From Metabacillus mangrovi (GTDB lineage: Bacteria > Bacillota > Bacilli > Bacillales > Bacillaceae), in contig NZ_WMIB01000003.1 in assembly GCF_009711125.1 (NCBI RefSeq), positions 1-64,000 on the forward strand: 64,000 bases of DNA, given 5' to 3'. The position numbers were made by a program, and so were the translations under genes. Within the stretch, counting starts at the first letter, position 1, and each line of letters starts with the position of its first letter. The notes beneath the pieces were generated by a model. The model searched no databases, was not told the origin of the DNA, and was given only the letters and a program-made list of their open reading frames with translations. Shown here in pieces: positions 16,952-26,499 of this stretch.

Positions 16952-18792
16952 AAGGATCTATCCCAAAGTTTGCAGGTATCGCAGCTGCAGCTGTACTTTT
17001 CCTGCTAGTGGGGGTTTTGTATATGAACGAAGAGGATTTCTACTCGAACCTTCCGATGAGCAAAAGCAGCATGCCACCCGGGAAGACGGTCTTAATGAGT
17101 TCAGATGAGACCGGAAGTCCCGGGAACATGAATATTTATCTGATGGAATCGGAAAAAGGAAACAAACTGAGTGAAGGTACTTTTTATAACATAAGTAAAG
17201 CATTGTCCAACGCAAATGTGCCTTTTAAGGTGATGAAGCCTGAAGGGACCGCGGAACTGAAGGCAGATCCATACACCATGCTGATTTTGACCGGCGAAGA
17301 TACAGCCCGCTGGAACGTGGAAGAAATTGAGAGATTCGTGCAAAATGGCGGAAGGCTTTTTACGGCCAACCGTTTTTCGGATTCAGAATGGAACCGTATG
17401 CTCGGAATAAAAAGCGAGAACGGCTACGATGATGATGTGAGAGGCGTTTCTTTTTCAGATGACTTCTTTAAAGGCTATCCGGATCTTGATGACGGCTCAG
17501 ATTATATGGCAAACAGTATGCTGAATGCGGAACTGAGCCCGAAGGCAGAAACATACATCACTGCAGAAGGACTTCCGCTGCTCTGGACTCATGACTGGGG
17601 GAAGGGCCGTGTTGTGAACTGGAACGGGACGGGCTTACAGGAAAAGATCACAAGGGGCATTGTGGTACAGGCGATCGGGCTTGGTTTTCCTGCGTTTGCT
17701 TCAGGTGTTGCCGGTGAAAAAATTATGTTTATCGACGACTTCCCTGCGCCGGTTGCTAAAAGGGAAGCAGATTCTATTCAACAGGAATATGGCATGTCAT
17801 ATGAACAGTTTTTGAAAAATGTATGGTGGCCCGATATGAAAAAAATCAGTGAAAATCACGGCTTCCCCTATACCGGAGCCATGATTGGGACCTATATGGA
17901 CAAGCCGGGAATTTCCGGAAGGGAGTTAAAAAGAATGGCAGAAAAGGATCTTCTTTCTTATGGAAGACAGCTGCTCTCTGTAAATGGGGAGATTGCCCTT
18001 CACGGTTATAATCATGAATCCTTAGTAATAAAGGAAGAACCGATTTCGCCTGATTTTGGCTACCGGTACTGGAATTCCCAACAAGAAATGGAAACATCTC
18101 TTCGTGAGCTGAGAACCGTTCAGGAGGATCTTTTTCCGGAGGAATCATTCAGGTCCTATGTGCCGCCTTCTAATCTATTAAACCGGACCGGTATTCAGGC
18201 TCTAGCCGCTACCATGCCTGACCTGGAAGTGCTGTCAAGCTTATACACCGGAGATCCCTCGAATGGAAGTCTGATCCAGGAGTTCGGGTACGATAAAGAG
18301 TTTAAACATCTATACCACTTCCCCCGGATGAACAGCGGCTACACGTTCAACCGGGAAAATCAGTTCCAGCTTGCGGATGCGGCTGCTAATATGGGGGTTT
18401 TCTCCCATTTTATCCATCCGGATGATGTACTGGATGAGGAGCGGTCCGGAAGCAGCGGCTGGATGGAGATGAAGCGGGAATATAGGAGGATGCAGGAGTT
18501 TTTAAGCCGTCATTATCCTTATATGAAAGGATACACACAGATTGATGCAAAAAAACGGATCACGGCTTTTCACGATGGAAAATGGACGATCCGGTATAAA
18601 GCGGATGAGCTGGAGATTCATGGCTATCAGGTCCCGTCTCCCTCCATGTTTTATGTGCGGGTTGAAAAAGGGAGGATGCTTGAGACGGGAGATTATTCTT
18701 TCGGCAAAATCAAGATGCAGCAGCCTGGTCTCTATTTGCTGACACTCGAGAAGCCCAACGCAGAGGTAAAGTGGAAAGAGGCGGTTAAATGA
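16948..18792 (+). CDS. pelA: PelA-type polysaccharide deacetylase (deacetylase-only form)
   Basis: A 614-residue protein with an N-terminal membrane anchor (about 7-25), a Rossmann-like middle domain (about 45-250) and a C-terminal deacetylase domain. The deacetylase metal ligands are visible: FIDDFPAP (Asp263/264) and HGYNH (His352 and His356, the HxxxH of CE18-type PelA). The N-terminal glycoside hydrolase of Pseudomonas PelA is missing, as in the PelA(DA) of Bacillus cereus; a separate hydrolase is encoded at 13739-14626. It removes acetyl groups from the nascent Pel chain outside the membrane. Overlaps pelE and pelF by 4 bases each. Confidence 0.9.
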   Translation: MKGSIPKFAGIAAAAVLFLLVGVLYMNEEDFYSNLPMSKSSMPPGKTVLMSSDETGSPGNMNIYLMESEKGNKLSEGTFYNISKALSNANVPFKVMKPEGTAELKADPYTMLILTGEDTARWNVEEIERFVQNGGRLFTANRFSDSEWNRMLGIKSENGYDDDVRGVSFSDDFFKGYPDLDDGSDYMANSMLNAELSPKAETYITAEGLPLLWTHDWGKGRVVNWNGTGLQEKITRGIVVQAIGLGFPAFASGVAGEKIMFIDDFPAPVAKREADSIQQEYGMSYEQFLKNVWWPDMKKISENHGFPYTGAMIGTYMDKPGISGRELKRMAEKDLLSYGRQLLSVNGEIALHGYNHESLVIKEEPISPDFGYRYWNSQQEMETSLRELRTVQEDLFPEESFRSYVPPSNLLNRTGIQALAATMPDLEVLSSLYTGDPSNGSLIQEFGYDKEFKHLYHFPRMNSGYTFNRENQFQLADAAANMGVFSHFIHPDDVLDEERSGSSGWMEMKREYRRMQEFLSRHYPYMKGYTQIDAKKRITAFHDGKWTIRYKADELEIHGYQVPSPSMFYVRVEKGRMLETGDYSFGKIKMQQPGLYLLTLEKPNAEVKWKEAVK

Positions 18793-20225
18793 AGGTGGGA
18801 ATCATCGCGGAAGGAAGTTATCCGTATGTGAACGGCGGGGTATCCAGCTGGATTCATACCCTGATTACAAAGATGGAAGACATTGAATTTTCCTTATATA
18901 CTATCACCCCCGAGCAAAAAGGGGAGAAGGATTTAAAATACAGCTTGACGCAGAACACCATCCATCATCAGAACGTGGAGCTACTATCAAAACCAGTCTA
19001 TCAAAAAACAAAATATCGTTTAACAGAGGAAGAGCGCCTTCTCCTCTTTGAATGGTTTACTTTTCAGACACTTGATCCGAAAGCGCTCCTGCTATTGGGG
19101 GATGCTGAAAAAATCGGACCGGCTGAGAGTTTTTTTGAAAGCGAGTGCTTCTATGAGCTGGTTCAGGAATGCTATGAGTTTGAAGAGCTGTACGGGTCGT
19201 TTCTCGATTACATGTGGATGCTTAAGTCCATGTATACTCCCGTCATCCATCTTTTGCAGCAGGACTATGCAGAGGTGGATGTGATTCATGCTGCTTCTAC
19301 AGGATACGGTGGTCTGATCGGGACTTGCATATCGGCTGCGCAGAATATTCCCTTTATCTTAACCGAGCATGGCATCTATTCACGCGAAAGGGAAGAGGAG
19401 ATCTTGCAGTCGGCCTGGATTCCGGTCGTTTATAAGAAAAGATGGATCCAGCTTTTTCATCATCTTTCAAAGCATGCCTATCAGCAGGCATCTGATATCA
19501 TCACGTTGTTTGAACGAAACCGGGGCTATCAATTGGAGCTTGGAGCACCCCCGGAAAAGACGGCTATCGTTCCAAATGGAATTGAAATCAATCCGGCACT
19601 GAAGGTAAATGTCAGCAAGCCTGTTTTTCACATTGGCTCGATTGTCCGTGTTGTTCCGATCAAAGATATTAAAACAATGATCTATGCGGCCAATCAGCTG
19701 AAAAGGTGGGGCTGTGTCTTTCACTGGTCGATTTTGGGGCCGGATGAAGAGATGCCGGAATATGCGAAGGAATGTAAAGATCTGGCGGAGAGTCTGGAGT
19801 TGAACGATACCCTCACATTTACCGGGAAAGTAAATGTGAACGATTATCTGATGGGCTTTGATGTTTGCGTACTCAGCAGCCTTTCGGAAGGGCAGCCACT
19901 TGCAATTTTGGAAGGGATGGCGGCAGGCAAACCATGGGTGGCTACAGATGTCGGAAGCTGCCGTGAGCTGATTGAAGGGCGTGAGGATGACCCTTATGGA
20001 TCATGCGGTTTTGTGATTCCTCCAATCCAGCCGGACGAGCTTGCAGATCGGCTGAGATGGTTGATGAATCACCCTGATTTGCTTAAGCGCATGGGGCAAA
20101 ATGGATTGAACCGGGTGAAGAATGACTATTTGCTGGAAGATGTGATCGGTTACTATAAAAGTTTATATATTCAAAGAGGTGGTACAGGTGGCAGGCATCG
20201 GATTTCAGCTTCAGAAACTGTTTAA
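18789..20225 (+). CDS. pelF: Pel glycosyltransferase PelF
   Basis: GT4-family retaining glycosyltransferase of 478 residues that builds the galactosamine-rich Pel chain from a UDP-sugar. The N-terminal Rossmann fold opens with KVGIIAEGSYPYVNGGVSSW; the donor domain has the E-x7-E motif in SEGQPLAILEGMAAGKPWVA and the following GSCRELIEG. Cytoplasmic, no membrane segment. Overlaps pelA by 4 bases and pelG by 38, so the operon is tightly coupled. Confidence 0.93.
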   Translation: MKVGIIAEGSYPYVNGGVSSWIHTLITKMEDIEFSLYTITPEQKGEKDLKYSLTQNTIHHQNVELLSKPVYQKTKYRLTEEERLLLFEWFTFQTLDPKALLLLGDAEKIGPAESFFESECFYELVQECYEFEELYGSFLDYMWMLKSMYTPVIHLLQQDYAEVDVIHAASTGYGGLIGTCISAAQNIPFILTEHGIYSREREEEILQSAWIPVVYKKRWIQLFHHLSKHAYQQASDIITLFERNRGYQLELGAPPEKTAIVPNGIEINPALKVNVSKPVFHIGSIVRVVPIKDIKTMIYAANQLKRWGCVFHWSILGPDEEMPEYAKECKDLAESLELNDTLTFTGKVNVNDYLMGFDVCVLSSLSEGQPLAILEGMAAGKPWVATDVGSCRELIEGREDDPYGSCGFVIPPIQPDELADRLRWLMNHPDLLKRMGQNGLNRVKNDYLLEDVIGYYKSLYIQRGGTGGRHRISASETV

Positions 20226-21645
20226 AGAAGATTATTACTCATCCCGCATGAGGGCTTACCTGTACTCCCTTTTCGTGACAGCAGGACCGTGGCTGATTGT
20301 GATCGCGACACTGCTGGGGCTGCAGGTGCTCCTGCAGGCGGTGCCGGGGGTGAACGGGGAAAACAAACAGCTCTTTATGATTTCGGTTTCATATTGTTTT
20401 ATGTTTTCGCAAGTACTGTTCGGTTTTCAGCAGCTGGTTGTGACGAGATACACTGCAGATTGCCTGTATGAAAAAAAGGAAGAAAAAATCTTTCCGTCTT
20501 TTTTGGGGGTTTCCGGTGTGACAGCAGCGGCTGCTTTTCTGCTGTGGCTCGTCTTTGCAATTGGATCACCGCTGTTGTGGAGCTATAAGCTTCTCATGCT
20601 CGTGCTGTTTCTGCTTTTGAATCTGATCTGGATCATGCTCCTTTACTTGTCGGGAGCAAAAAACTATCAGGCGATTGCGATAGCTTTTCTCGCCGGCGGC
20701 ATTCTTGCGATTGCAAGCCTGTTTACAGTGCTATCCTTGTTTCCTTACAAAGAGGGAGGATTCACTCCTGCCTTTATGATGATGGGCTGCTTCATTGCCG
20801 GAATCGCTGTCACTTTTTTGCTGCTGGTGTATTCGATGCTGATCACTTTTCCAAAGCGCCCTGCAGCAGCCCCTTTCGATTATCTATGTTATTTTGACAA
20901 GTATCCGCTTTTAGCCTGGACAGGAATCTTCTACAACGCCGGGTTATGGGTAAGCAATTGGATCATTTGGGCAGACGGGGGAGAATGGCTTCTCGGAACA
21001 TTCCGTTATCATCCAGCTTACGATACAGCTTTATTCTATGCCTATTTAACGATTCTTCCTACGTATGTAATCTTTGTCGTTTCCATCGAAACGCGTTTTT
21101 ATGAGAGGTACCGGACCTTCTTTTCCTTTATCAATGATGGCGGGACATTATCGCAAATCAGAAAATCCAAGAAAACGATGCTGATTGTGCTGAAACAGGA
21201 ACTCGAAAAGCTGGTGCGCAGCCAGGGGATCGTGTCACTTGCCATCTTGCTGTTCGCATTATTGATTGCCCCTCTTTATGTCGCGAATGACCAAGTGCTC
21301 GGAATGTTCAGGCTGACTGTGATCGGAGCATTCTGCAACGGGATGGCGATGGTCATGATGCTCCTGCTGCTTTATTTTGACGATCGAAAAGGAGCATGTG
21401 TGACGTCCGGCTTGTTCTTTTTCGGAATTGCCTCAGCGTCGCTTCTTCTGCTGCCGGCAGGGGAAGCCGATTATGGAGTCGGCTTCACCGCAGGAAGCCT
21501 TATCAGCTTTCTGTATGCCGTCTCCCGTCTGTTCAGCTACGTGTCTAAAGCGGACTACTATGCTTTCAGCAAATCCCATCGTTCCCCTGATACCGGAACT
21601 TTTCACAGGCTTTCCCGCAGGCTTAATAAAATAATCAGCCACTAA
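20188..21645 (+). CDS. pelG: Pel export membrane protein PelG
   Basis: A 485-residue polytopic membrane protein (about twelve hydrophobic segments) of the MOP exporter type that is taken to move the Pel chain across the membrane with PelD and PelE. The N-terminus AGIGFQLQKLF is the PelG signature and decides the GTG start at 20188; AAAGAGGTGG lies just upstream, inside pelF. Last gene of pelDEAFG, followed by a strong terminator. No outer-membrane components (PelB/PelC) are present, as expected in a Gram-positive. Confidence 0.93.
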   Translation: MAGIGFQLQKLFKEDYYSSRMRAYLYSLFVTAGPWLIVIATLLGLQVLLQAVPGVNGENKQLFMISVSYCFMFSQVLFGFQQLVVTRYTADCLYEKKEEKIFPSFLGVSGVTAAAAFLLWLVFAIGSPLLWSYKLLMLVLFLLLNLIWIMLLYLSGAKNYQAIAIAFLAGGILAIASLFTVLSLFPYKEGGFTPAFMMMGCFIAGIAVTFLLLVYSMLITFPKRPAAAPFDYLCYFDKYPLLAWTGIFYNAGLWVSNWIIWADGGEWLLGTFRYHPAYDTALFYAYLTILPTYVIFVVSIETRFYERYRTFFSFINDGGTLSQIRKSKKTMLIVLKQELEKLVRSQGIVSLAILLFALLIAPLYVANDQVLGMFRLTVIGAFCNGMAMVMMLLLLYFDDRKGACVTSGLFFFGIASASLLLLPAGEADYGVGFTAGSLISFLYAVSRLFSYVSKADYYAFSKSHRSPDTGTFHRLSRRLNKIISH

Positions 21646-21691
21646 TCGGCAGGGGGAAATGCCCGCCGGAATAGGTCGGAACATAGACGCA

Positions 21692-21725
21692 AAAACCCGG
21701 AATGCAGTGCACTCCGGGTTTTCTT
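21692..21725. terminator. Bidirectional terminator between pelG and the YihY gene
   Basis: AAAACCCGGA (21692-21701) and TCCGGGTTTT (21713-21722) around ATGCAGTGCAC, with T runs for both strands. Confidence 0.85.
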
Positions 21726-21737
21726 GTTGTGATTTGA

Positions 21738-22592
21738 TCAGCTGCTGATCGTACCGCTTTCGTTTTTCTCTTCTGTGTAGCAGTGCTGGCTCGTTCTTTT
21801 GCAAAAGCGGATCGCGTTGATCTCGCCGCCAATCAGGATGGCAAAGCCGGATAAATACAGCCAAGTCAAGAGGACGATGACCCCTCCAAGGCTTCCGTAT
21901 GTAGCCTGGTAGTTCCCGAACTGGCTGACGTAAAGAGAGAATCCGAAGGAGATCACCTGCCATAGAATCGTGGCTGCGATGGCCCCTGGATAGATGTCTT
22001 TGACGCGCAAGTCGACATTTGGAGAAAAGTAATAAATCATTCCAAGAATTAAAGCCATCAGGAAGAAGGCAATCAGGAAACGAATCAGTACAAACAGTCC
22101 GTCTGTTAATGGGGTTTCAGGGAAAAATCCCTTGATGCTTGCCAGCAGTACATCGCCAAAAATAGGGAGGACGAGCGTTACAACCAGCCCAAGAACAAGT
22201 CCAATCGTCAGAATAATAGCCATCCCGCGCACTTTCCAGAATGCTCTGGATTCCTCCACCATATGAGCCACGTTCAGAGATCTCATTACTGCATTGGTTG
22301 CATTTGATGCGGACCATAAAGCCCCGATGATACCAAAAGAAAGGAGGCCCCCATTAGGGGTGGAGATCAGCGAGGTGATCTGTTCTTTTAGGAGCTGCCC
22401 GGATTCGCCCGGCGCCACCTGGTTTACAAATTTGCCAACTGTCTCCGGCTCTATTGAAAAATAAGGGAGCAGTGTCAATGAAAAAATGAGGAGCGGGAAT
22501 AGAGACAGCAGGAAATAGTAAGCCAGAACCGCTGCCAGGTCACCTAGATCGTGTTTTTGTATGCGATGAATAAGTTCTTTGATGAATGCCAT
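21738..22592 (-). CDS. YihY/BrkB-family inner membrane protein
   Basis: A 284-residue integral membrane protein of the YihY family (formerly annotated RNase BN, in error). Six hydrophobic spans and the family motifs LAAVLAYYFLLSLFPLLIF, GLWSASNATNAVMRSLN-like IIGALWSASNATNAV and LPIFGDVLL-region are visible. The start at 22592 (MAFIKELIH) follows ACAGGAGGC; a longer frame upstream lacks a ribosome site. Function in Bacillus is unknown; YfkH of B. subtilis is the likely relative. It is convergent with pelG. Confidence 0.85.
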   Translation of the reverse strand: MAFIKELIHRIQKHDLGDLAAVLAYYFLLSLFPLLIFSLTLLPYFSIEPETVGKFVNQVAPGESGQLLKEQITSLISTPNGGLLSFGIIGALWSASNATNAVMRSLNVAHMVEESRAFWKVRGMAIILTIGLVLGLVVTLVLPIFGDVLLASIKGFFPETPLTDGLFVLIRFLIAFFLMALILGMIYYFSPNVDLRVKDIYPGAIAATILWQVISFGFSLYVSQFGNYQATYGSLGGVIVLLTWLYLSGFAILIGGEINAIRFCKRTSQHCYTEEKNESGTISS

Positions 22593-22753
22593 ATTAAGCC
22601 TCCTGTAAACAGTTCTTATCCATATGTTACCCGCGCGAAAATCAACTTGAAACCTATCTTGGCGGCTGCCTTCTTTTTTGGGGGACATGGACCGTTCCAC
22701 ATTTAAGCATGCGGCCATATACTAAGTTGAACTTGCAGAAAGGAGGGTAAAAA

Positions 22754-22855
22754 ATGGGTGAATTTGGTTACGGTGGCGGCTTCGCGCTATTGGTGGTATT
22801 GTTTATTCTTTTGGTTATCATTGGAGCATCTTATGTTGGTGGCGCAGGCTTCTAA
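22754..22855 (+). CDS. YjcZ-family sporulation-type small membrane protein
   Basis: A 33-residue protein behind AAAGGAGGGTAA. Glycine/tyrosine-rich N-terminus (MGEFGYGGG), one membrane span ([19 protein letters not shown]) and a short GGAGF tail: the standard YjcZ-family pattern found in many spore-forming Bacillaceae. Monocistronic, with a terminator 40 bases after the stop. Role unknown; related proteins are made during sporulation. Confidence 0.88.
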   Translation: MGEFGYGGGFALLVVLFILLVIIGASYVGGAGF

Positions 22856-22894
22856 TGCATCGCCTGTTCAACCGTAGTAGTAAGCTGAAAAGAT

Positions 22895-22925
22895 AAAGCC
22901 GGACACACAGGTCCGGCTTTTTTTC
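22895..22925 (+). terminator. Terminator of the yjcZ-type gene
   Basis: AAAGCCGGAC, loop ACACAG, GTCCGGCTTT (22911-22920), T run. A weaker GGATCC...GGATCC hairpin with a T run follows at about 22972-22998. Confidence 0.9.
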
Positions 22926-23081
22926 ATGCTGCCAGCAAAGATTTATCGCGGCAGGATTCTTGAAACCTGGATCCGCGCTGGATCCGGTTTTTTTTCTGTC
23001 AGTCCTGATTTTTAAGTCATGGGCTGAGACGATGATGGCTTTTTATCATGAGCTTGCGCAAAATTTGGCGGAAAAAGTCGA

Positions 23082-23151
23082 ATCGATAATATATTGGGAT
23101 TATCGATAATATATCAGGATTTTCGATAATATATCAGGATTTTCGATAATA
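23082..23151. repeat. 20 bp tandem array
   Basis: CGATAAT begins at 23084, 23104, 23124 and 23144; the unit is TCGATAATATATCAGGATTT with small changes in the first copy. No gene overlaps it. Confidence 0.85.
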
Positions 23152-23185
23152 TTCCGCTGCAGGACGGCACCCCGCTGACTGCGTT

Positions 23186-23280
23186 CGCAAAAGTAAACCG
23201 TTCAAAATCGCAAATATATATTATTTTTTTCGCAAATAAACGGCCAGTTTTCTCAAATATACCCGGGATTTTCGCAAATA
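23186..23280. repeat. Degenerate array of CGCAAATA units, about 21 bp apart
   Basis: CGCAAA(T)A occurs at 23186, 23209, 23231, 23252 (as CTCAAATA) and 23273, spacings of 23, 22, 21 and 21. It sits between the 20 bp and the 42 bp arrays. Confidence 0.6.
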
Positions 23281-23531
23281 AGTGGCTGGAAACCGCAGAT
23301 AGCTCCTAGACTTACCTAGATAAGTGGCCGGAACCCGCAGATAGCACCTAGACTTACCTAGATAAGTGGCCGGAACCCGCAGATGGCACCTGGATTTACC
23401 TAAATAAATGGCCGGAACCCGCAGATAGCACCTGGAATTACCTAAATAAGTGGCCGGAACCCCTGGACATCACCTGAATTATGGCCAATAAGTGTCCGAG
23501 AGCCGTCAATATCCCGCCAAAAAACTGGCCA
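23280..23531. repeat. 42 bp tandem array, five good copies and decayed ends
   Basis: AAGTGGCCGGAACCCGCAGA-type units start at 23280, 23322, 23364, 23406, 23448 and (degenerate) 23490, an exact 42-base period. Conserved parts are AAGTGGCCGGAACC and the CACCT...TTACCTA half. There are no unique spacers, so this is not CRISPR. The whole 22926-23679 stretch shows no gene. Confidence 0.85.
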
Positions 23532-23560
23532 GAATCCGCAACAATCAAGTCCGGCAGGAT

Positions 23561-23596
23561 GCTCTTATGTGATGTATGAGCGAATCACATAAGAGC
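23561..23596. other. Perfect 13 bp inverted repeat downstream of the PBP gene
   Basis: GCTCTTATGTGAT (23561-23573), a 10-base loop and ATCACATAAGAGC (23584-23596). Neither side has a proper T tract, so it is not a typical intrinsic terminator, though it may shield the 3' end of the PBP mRNA coming from the minus strand. Confidence 0.6.
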
Positions 23597-23679
23597 CGGC
23601 CGTTTAACTAGGTACGGACAGTAAAGTTTCTCCCTGCATGGTCTCATCTGTTTGTCCACTGCAGCTGATTCCTTCAGCT

Positions 23680-26400
23680 TTATGGTTTTTTGACTGCGAT
23701 CGTGGAGGGGGCTGATTCTTTTCCTGCTGCATCTACTGCTGTTACATAATAGGAGGCATTTGCAGATCCGAGGGTGATCCCCGGTTCATCTGATATGCTG
23801 ATGCTTGCAATTTTTGTGTAATTTCGGGAGCTGCCTGTTGCCATGTACACCCTGTACCCTAACAGGTCCTTTTGTGCTGACTTATTCCAGTTCAGGACCG
23901 CTCCATTGATCCTGACCCCTGCAACAGGAGATGGAGGCATGCCATCTTCTTCAATTTTTTCGCCTGAATAGACGACAAGCTTCCTCAGGTTTTTAGTATA
24001 GGTATAGAGCTCGGCAGGAGAATCGAGACCGAAGCGGCTGAGGATTTCCCTGCTCATCATAGGTCCGCTGTAAATGAAATCTTCAGGAGCCGATGCAGGC
24101 ACTTCGTAGGCAATCCCTTTTTGGAGCACGTACTTCCCAGACTTTAAGCTTTCGCCTGCTGCCTCTGGTGCATATTTTACATGGAATAGATCAGACTCTA
24201 CAAACCCGGCCTGTCTGCATAGATCTGTAGGTGAACCGCCTGTTAATGCGCAGAATGGAAATTCCGCGATGCCCTCAGGCATTCTGAACGGTTCCTCGGG
24301 GCCGATGAGGTCAGGGTTTTCTTTGTATGCTGCATTTATGAGAGCAGCCCAGATTTCCTGGCTTCTTTGATTGTATCTTTTCCCTTTGTAGGTCTGGATT
24401 TTTCCTTGATGATCGTAGCCGATCCACGTCCCGAAAGTAATGTTCGGATTGCTGCCGACAAACCATGCATCTCTTGTATCCTGGGTGGTCCCGGTCTTGC
24501 CGGCCCAGTCCGCTTCGAAATCAAGCAGCCCCGGAATCCTCCGTGCTGTTCCGTCTGAAAGGACATCCCTCATCATATCTACCGTTAAGTAAGCAGTCTG
24601 AGGAGAAAAGACCTTCTCGGATTTTTGCTCATGCTGATACACATAAGTGCCGTCTGAATTTTGAATGCTGTCGATTAAATAGGCATCTGCAAACTGCCCG
24701 TTATTGGCAAAGACCGTGTAGGCGTTGACGTTCTCTTCAACTGTTATTTCCCCTCCGCCCCCCAGTGGAAGGGACAGATGATCATTTTCTTCAGGAAGAA
24801 TGCTCGTGATTCCCATCTTATACAGATAGTTTACAGGCTGAACAGACTTAAACTTTGAATAGCCGTTTACGACCGCCTGATTGTATGACTTCGATAACGC
24901 GGTTCTTGCACTGACAAGCCCATGCGATTGGCCATCCGAATTCTGCGGCCATATCTCTCCGTTTTCCTTAACCTCGTTTGGAATATCCGCCAGATAGCTG
25001 CCCGGCTGGAGAAAGCCTTCTTCGATTGCAGGTGCATAAAAGAGCAGCGGCTTCATCGTGGAGCCAATCGGACGCAGCGAAGTAAAATGATTGACTTGTG
25101 AACGGGAATGATCCCGGCCGCCGACAAAGCTCAAAATCTTTCCGGTTTTGTTTTCAATTAGCATCCCGCCAAGTTCCAGCGGTTCTTTGTAGGATCTGCT
25201 CTTTCCTGTATCGGGGTCTTTTAAAGTATACTCACTCATTTCCCCGTAGTCCTTGTATTCCTTTGCAGCTTTCTGCATGGATTCGTAAATCCCTTTATGA
25301 ATGGTAGTATGAATGCGGTAGCCATTTTGGCGCAATGCCCGGTCTGCCAGAGTGAGGTAGCTGTCCATCTGCTCTTTCGTCAATTCGCTTGGTACATAGC
25401 CGTCCTTCTCTGCGAATACTTCCATAAGGATGGACTTTGCCCGTTTTTCCACTTCATCTGTCAGGAAGGGATACTGCGTGTTCATGTTCTTTTTCCCTGA
25501 CTTAATGAAAGAGGAGGCAATGTCTTCTTCAGAAGCGTGCTCATATTCAGAAACGGTAATAAACTTTTCTTTCAGCATCCTGTTTAATACGGTTTTCATC
25601 CTGCTGATTCCGGGTGACAGATCCTGTTTTAGTTTCCCGTCGTTTCCGTAAGGTGTGTAGGCAAAAGGGCTTTGAGGAAGGCCTGCAATAAAAGCTGCCT
25701 GCGGAAGAGTGAGTTCTTTTGCACTCACACCGAACAGGCCCCGGGCAGCTGTCTCTGCACCGGCGATGTTGCGGCCGTTGTAATCCCGCCCGAAATCCGC
25801 CATATTTAAGTAAGCCTCTAAGATTTCGTCTTTTTCAAAGAATCGTTCGAGCCTTAGGGCGAGAAGGATTTCTTTAGCTTTGCGGTCAAAAGACACTTCA
25901 TTTGTCAGGATCTGATTTTTGATGAGCTGCTGGGTAAGAGTGCTTCCTCCGCTTTGCATAGAAGCGTTCGAAAACTCCTGATAGATGGCTCTGAAAATGG
26001 CTTTGGGAACGATGCCGTCGTGCTCATAGAAAAATTCATCCTCTGTCGCAATAACAGCATTGATTAAATGAGGTGAGATGTTTTCAAGGCTTGTCTTTGT
26101 CCGGAAAAGGTCGGTTCTGAGCGATCCTGCCAGCTCCTGTCCGGCAAAATAAACCTCGGTCGTCTCTTCATAGCTTCCGATATCCTTACGCATCTGTTCG
26201 TAGCTGAGCACTTCTTCATCCTTCACGAGTGAGGCGAAGTACCCCGCTCCAGCACTTGCTGCAAAAACAGCAGCTCCGCCAAGCAGGATGATGACGATCA
26301 GCGTGATGTTCCACACAACCCCATATGTAATTCGAAGCCTCCGGGCCCATAAAGACCTTTGTTCAGCAGATAACTTTATTTTACTGATCCATTTCTCCAT
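23680..26400 (-). CDS. Class A penicillin-binding protein (bifunctional) with fibronectin-like tail
   Basis: Membrane-anchored peptidoglycan synthase of 906 residues. After a cytoplasmic stretch and one membrane span comes a GT51 glycosyltransferase (ATEDEFFYEHDG, GGSTLTQQLIKN), then a transpeptidase with the SxxK motif in PIGSTMKP, SYN in LSKSYNQAV and KTGTT. The last 95 residues look like a fibronectin type III module (PVAGVRINGAVLNWNKS). The start at 26400 (MEKWISK) follows AAGGAGG at 6 bases; a TATACT -10 lies at 26433-26428. Adjacent to tyrS in several Bacillaceae, as I recall. Likely a PBP1 type; the exact paralog is not assigned. Confidence 0.92.
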   Translation of the reverse strand: MEKWISKIKLSAEQRSLWARRLRITYGVVWNITLIVIILLGGAAVFAASAGAGYFASLVKDEEVLSYEQMRKDIGSYEETTEVYFAGQELAGSLRTDLFRTKTSLENISPHLINAVIATEDEFFYEHDGIVPKAIFRAIYQEFSNASMQSGGSTLTQQLIKNQILTNEVSFDRKAKEILLALRLERFFEKDEILEAYLNMADFGRDYNGRNIAGAETAARGLFGVSAKELTLPQAAFIAGLPQSPFAYTPYGNDGKLKQDLSPGISRMKTVLNRMLKEKFITVSEYEHASEEDIASSFIKSGKKNMNTQYPFLTDEVEKRAKSILMEVFAEKDGYVPSELTKEQMDSYLTLADRALRQNGYRIHTTIHKGIYESMQKAAKEYKDYGEMSEYTLKDPDTGKSRSYKEPLELGGMLIENKTGKILSFVGGRDHSRSQVNHFTSLRPIGSTMKPLLFYAPAIEEGFLQPGSYLADIPNEVKENGEIWPQNSDGQSHGLVSARTALSKSYNQAVVNGYSKFKSVQPVNYLYKMGITSILPEENDHLSLPLGGGGEITVEENVNAYTVFANNGQFADAYLIDSIQNSDGTYVYQHEQKSEKVFSPQTAYLTVDMMRDVLSDGTARRIPGLLDFEADWAGKTGTTQDTRDAWFVGSNPNITFGTWIGYDHQGKIQTYKGKRYNQRSQEIWAALINAAYKENPDLIGPEEPFRMPEGIAEFPFCALTGGSPTDLCRQAGFVESDLFHVKYAPEAAGESLKSGKYVLQKGIAYEVPASAPEDFIYSGPMMSREILSRFGLDSPAELYTYTKNLRKLVVYSGEKIEEDGMPPSPVAGVRINGAVLNWNKSAQKDLLGYRVYMATGSSRNYTKIASISISDEPGITLGSANASYYVTAVDAAGKESAPSTIAVKKP

Positions 26401-26472
26401 ATCCATCCTCCTTCCAGGAGCAAAATTAGTATACCACAAAATTAACAGAAAATTTTCATTACTTTTGCCCGT

Positions 26473-26499
26473 TTGACAGAAGTTCTTTTTCGTGATAAA

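Noticed and set aside
23280-23531. CRISPR array
   Set aside because: Units follow directly without unique spacers; repeats themselves change gradually, and no cas gene is present.
23561-23596. Phage attachment site
   Set aside because: A perfect hairpin alone; no integrase, no tRNA gene and no second copy in the window.
24336-25651. Frames opposite to and within the PBP gene
   Set aside because: Shadow frames of a strongly supported coding region.
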